Source: Chitinophagaceae bacterium (GTDB taxonomy: Bacteria > Bacteroidota > Bacteroidia > Chitinophagales > Chitinophagaceae). Taken from it: a stretch of DNA of 64,000 nt. This document shows positions 61,915 through 64,000 of the stretch, piece after piece. Location of the stretch: assembly GCA_017853575.1 (NCBI GenBank), contig JAFMJI010000008.1:1-64000 (forward strand), given 5' to 3'. A program made the translations under genes and the position numbers. The notes below the pieces were generated by a model. That model was not told where the DNA came from, did no database searches, and saw only the letters and a program-made list of their open reading frames with translations. Every line of letters begins with the position of its first letter. Within the stretch, counting starts at the first letter, position 1.

Positions 61915-64000
61915 TCAATTAAATAATGAGGCTTGCTTAGACGAAGAACCGGATTCAAGCCATTCAATTTCAGTGCTCTTTGTGAAATCTACCAATTTTG
62001 TTCCGACAGCTTTCCAACCCATTACCTCGGCAAAATCGTTCACTTTTACCTTTGTTTGCTTTGCCTGAGTACCTCGGCCTGTTTTTATAAGTGCCACAGG
62101 ATTCTGATCAGTTGAAACAGCTTCTACATAATTACCCTTGGATTCTTTGATGAAATAAAATTTATTGTGAAGCGTAGTTGTTTCTATTTTAAACCGCTTG
62201 AGATTGAACTGCAATTTCTCATTATCTAGGTAGATGGCAGTAACAATCTTTGCAGCATCAAATTTTTCAATTTTGATCAATTTTTCATGATCAAAACGTT
62301 GGGTGAGTTCAGTATCAGTGATCTCATAATAACCATCATGATATATGACCAACAATTGGTCTTCAGGCGAGAAAGTCCCCAGATAGGTGCCCTTTTCTTC
62401 CGTATTCAATCTTCCAAATGTATCATCAAACCACAGGCTTCTTCCTCCCAATGTAGATTTACCTGCTTCGAGCATTTTCACATTTTTAATTGGATATTTT
62501 GTTACCTGGTTTCCTACTGAATTTCTTCCTTTAATTTCAAGAGCATCGAAATAAAATTCAAGTTGTTTGTTACGGGCACTGCAATTAGGACTCAATATAA
62601 CAGATACCGATTCAGCTTCTCCATTGGGATTCGCAGTAAAATAATTGACTTTTGACTTTTCACTGCCCTTTGTCATATCATACTCTTTGTCACGTGTCAC
62701 ACCCATCACATTGAATCGTTTGGCATATGAGATACCGGTTGATCCATCTGTATAAATCATATTGTAGGTAGTACGTTCATCATTTTTATGGAAGATGGCT
62801 GCATAGAGTATGTCTTTACCGATATATACTTTATCATCTACTTTCAACACTTTCATGACACCTTGTTTGGTGAATACAATGATATCATCCAAATCAGAAC
62901 ACTCTGTAACGAATTCATCTTTTTTCAAACTGGTGCCAATAAAGCCTTCTGCCCTGTTCATATATAAACGAACATTGGCGATAGCAACTTGACGGGCTTG
63001 AATTACATCAAATAGTTTGATTTCAGTTTTTCTACCCTTTTCCTTTCCAAACTTTTCCTTTAATCCTTCAAAATAGGCAATGGCATATTCAGTAAGATTA
63101 TTCAGATCATGCTTCACTTGCTTCATCTCAGCTTCAAGTGCTTTAATCTGCTGATTCAACTCATCGATATCCATTTTATAAATTCTTCTTACTGGCTTTT
63201 CAGTCAGCTTGATAATGTCATCGCGGGTAATTTCTTTCTTGAAATTTTTTCTGTACGGATCAAACGCCTTTAAAATTGAAAGCAATACTTTTTCCCAATC
63301 CTCGTGTTTCTTCTCAAGCTCCTTGTAAATTTTTTCTTCAAAAAATATTTTTTCCAGTGAAGTGAAATGCCATTTGTCTTGGAGTTCTGCCAACCTGATT
63401 TCCAACTCCTGCTTTAGGAGATCTTTTGTGTAATCAGTTGAATGATGCAATAAATCTGTTACAGAACCGAAAACAGGTATATGATCTATGATTACACAAG
63501 CATTGGGGGCAATGCTTACTTCACAATCGGTGAATGCATACAAGGCATCGATGGTGATATCAGAGGAAATACCTGCAGCAAGCTCAATGAGAATTTCTAC
63601 ATCGGCTGCAGTATTATCAGTTACTTTTTTAATCTTGATTTTACCTTGATCATTTGCTTTAACAATAGACTCCATCAACTGAGTGGTTGTTACCCCAAAT
63701 GGAACATCTTTGATTACAATGCTTTTTTTATCCAACTCCTGGATATGTGCTCTACACCTGATTCTTCCACCTTTCTTTCCATCATTGTAATTGCTAACGT
63801 CGATCATTCCTCCTGTCTGAAAATCCGGAAACAATTCAAATTTCTTTCCTTTCAAATATTTGACTGAAGCTTCAATAAGTTCAATGAAATTGTGGGGAAG
63901 AACTTTTGTAGACAACCCCACTGCAATTCCCTCTGCACCTTGCGCGAGCAACAAAGGAAATTTCATAGGCAGATTGATGGGTTCCCGTTTTCTTCCATCG
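61915..64000 (-). CDS. DNA topoisomerase IV (or gyrase) subunit A, 5' end outside the window
   Basis: The frame is open to the window edge, and the codons beyond the first internal Met read DGRKREPINLP, the normal sequence there, so the N-terminal part with the catalytic Tyr is cut off. Visible are the tower domain (LLLAQGAEGIAVGLSTKVLPHN), a long coiled coil (DELNQQIKALEAEMKQVKHD) and a C-terminal region with degenerate beta-pinwheel blades. The canonical GyrA box is not seen, which favours ParC over GyrA; I leave the symbol empty because the two cannot be told apart safely from this part. The protein ends in a short Ser-rich tail (SGSSSKQASLFN). Confidence 0.85.
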   Translation of the reverse strand, partial: DGRKREPINLPMKFPLLLAQGAEGIAVGLSTKVLPHNFIELIEASVKYLKGKKFELFPDFQTGGMIDVSNYNDGKKGGRIRCRAHIQELDKKSIVIKDVPFGVTTTQLMESIVKANDQGKIKIKKVTDNTAADVEILIELAAGISSDITIDALYAFTDCEVSIAPNACVIIDHIPVFGSVTDLLHHSTDYTKDLLKQELEIRLAELQDKWHFTSLEKIFFEEKIYKELEKKHEDWEKVLLSILKAFDPYRKNFKKEITRDDIIKLTEKPVRRIYKMDIDELNQQIKALEAEMKQVKHDLNNLTEYAIAYFEGLKEKFGKEKGRKTEIKLFDVIQARQVAIANVRLYMNRAEGFIGTSLKKDEFVTECSDLDDIIVFTKQGVMKVLKVDDKVYIGKDILYAAIFHKNDERTTYNMIYTDGSTGISYAKRFNVMGVTRDKEYDMTKGSEKSKVNYFTANPNGEAESVSVILSPNCSARNKQLEFYFDALEIKGRNSVGNQVTKYPIKNVKMLEAGKSTLGGRSLWFDDTFGRLNTEEKGTYLGTFSPEDQLLVIYHDGYYEITDTELTQRFDHEKLIKIEKFDAAKIVTAIYLDNEKLQFNLKRFKIETTTLHNKFYFIKESKGNYVEAVSTDQNPVALIKTGRGTQAKQTKVKVNDFAEVMGWKAVGTKLVDFTKSTEIEWLESGSSSKQASLFN

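Noticed and set aside
1-64000. CRISPR arrays, insertion sequences or a defence island
   Set aside because: No spaced direct-repeat array, transposase or nuclease-helicase set was found on either strand; coding density and content are those of a core region.

Overview
The window is an AT-rich chromosomal segment of a Bacteroidota bacterium, most likely of the Chitinophagales. The indications are ten exact copies of the phylum's TAnnTTTG -7 promoter element, starts mostly without a Shine-Dalgarno sequence, a type IX secretion plug protein, and several Bacteroidota-typical families (DUF2807, DUF2911, DUF5916, DUF6580, a BamA-family lipoprotein of the TamL kind). The lineage below phylum is an inference. 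I see no insertion sequence, phage, CRISPR array or defence island; almost everything is housekeeping or biosynthetic and densely packed.

Layout. 0-7.5 kb: the 3' end of a tRNA, a DUF2807 protein, a TPP riboswitch driving a TonB-dependent receptor, an unknown lipoprotein, then a minus-strand set (ferredoxin, ddl, PASTA protein, rhodanese) divergent from an acyl-CoA reductase. 7.6-16.3 kb: an HtrA protease with a palindrome inside its promoter, a GH13 enzyme, ispH, cmk, an Idh/MocA oxidoreductase, ispD, an APC permease and an OmpH/Skp protein. 16.3-22.4 kb: rpoC standing apart from rpoB, with its own promoter and a leader that can fold into hairpins, and a helical protein of unknown function. 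22.4-30 kb: a plus-strand operon leuA-leuB-ilvD-ilvB-ilvN-ilvC for branched-chain amino acids, closed by a strong terminator. 30-50 kb: sucC, a DUF5916 protein, transaldolase, SRP RNA, T9SS plug, ABC permease, TrmH methyltransferase, TamL-like protein, XerD, DUF2911, phosphopantetheinyl transferase, dcd, a RmlD-like reductase, pfkA, pyk, rnhA, a DUF6580 protein, manA and yraN. 50-60.4 kb: a minus-strand operon with all seven trp genes (trpEGDCFBA) running without a break into hisH-hisA-hisF-hisIE and a TlpA-type thioredoxin. 60.4-64 kb: smpB, accD and the 3' part of a topoisomerase IV/gyrase A-subunit gene cut by the window edge.

How the genes work together. Two amino-acid supply operons dominate: leucine/valine/isoleucine and tryptophan plus the second half of histidine synthesis. 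The trp-his operon is preceded by a candidate attenuator: a promoter, a 14-residue reading frame with adjacent Trp and His codons, and an intrinsic terminator directly before trpE. Other signals worth a second look are the detached rpoC, competing hairpins between the TPP riboswitch and the receptor start codon, a perfect palindrome between the promoter elements of htrA, and a perfect 10-bp inverted repeat running from the -7 box to the start codon of the RmlD-like gene. I found no wholly unknown multi-gene system; the novel-looking content is regulatory and organisational.
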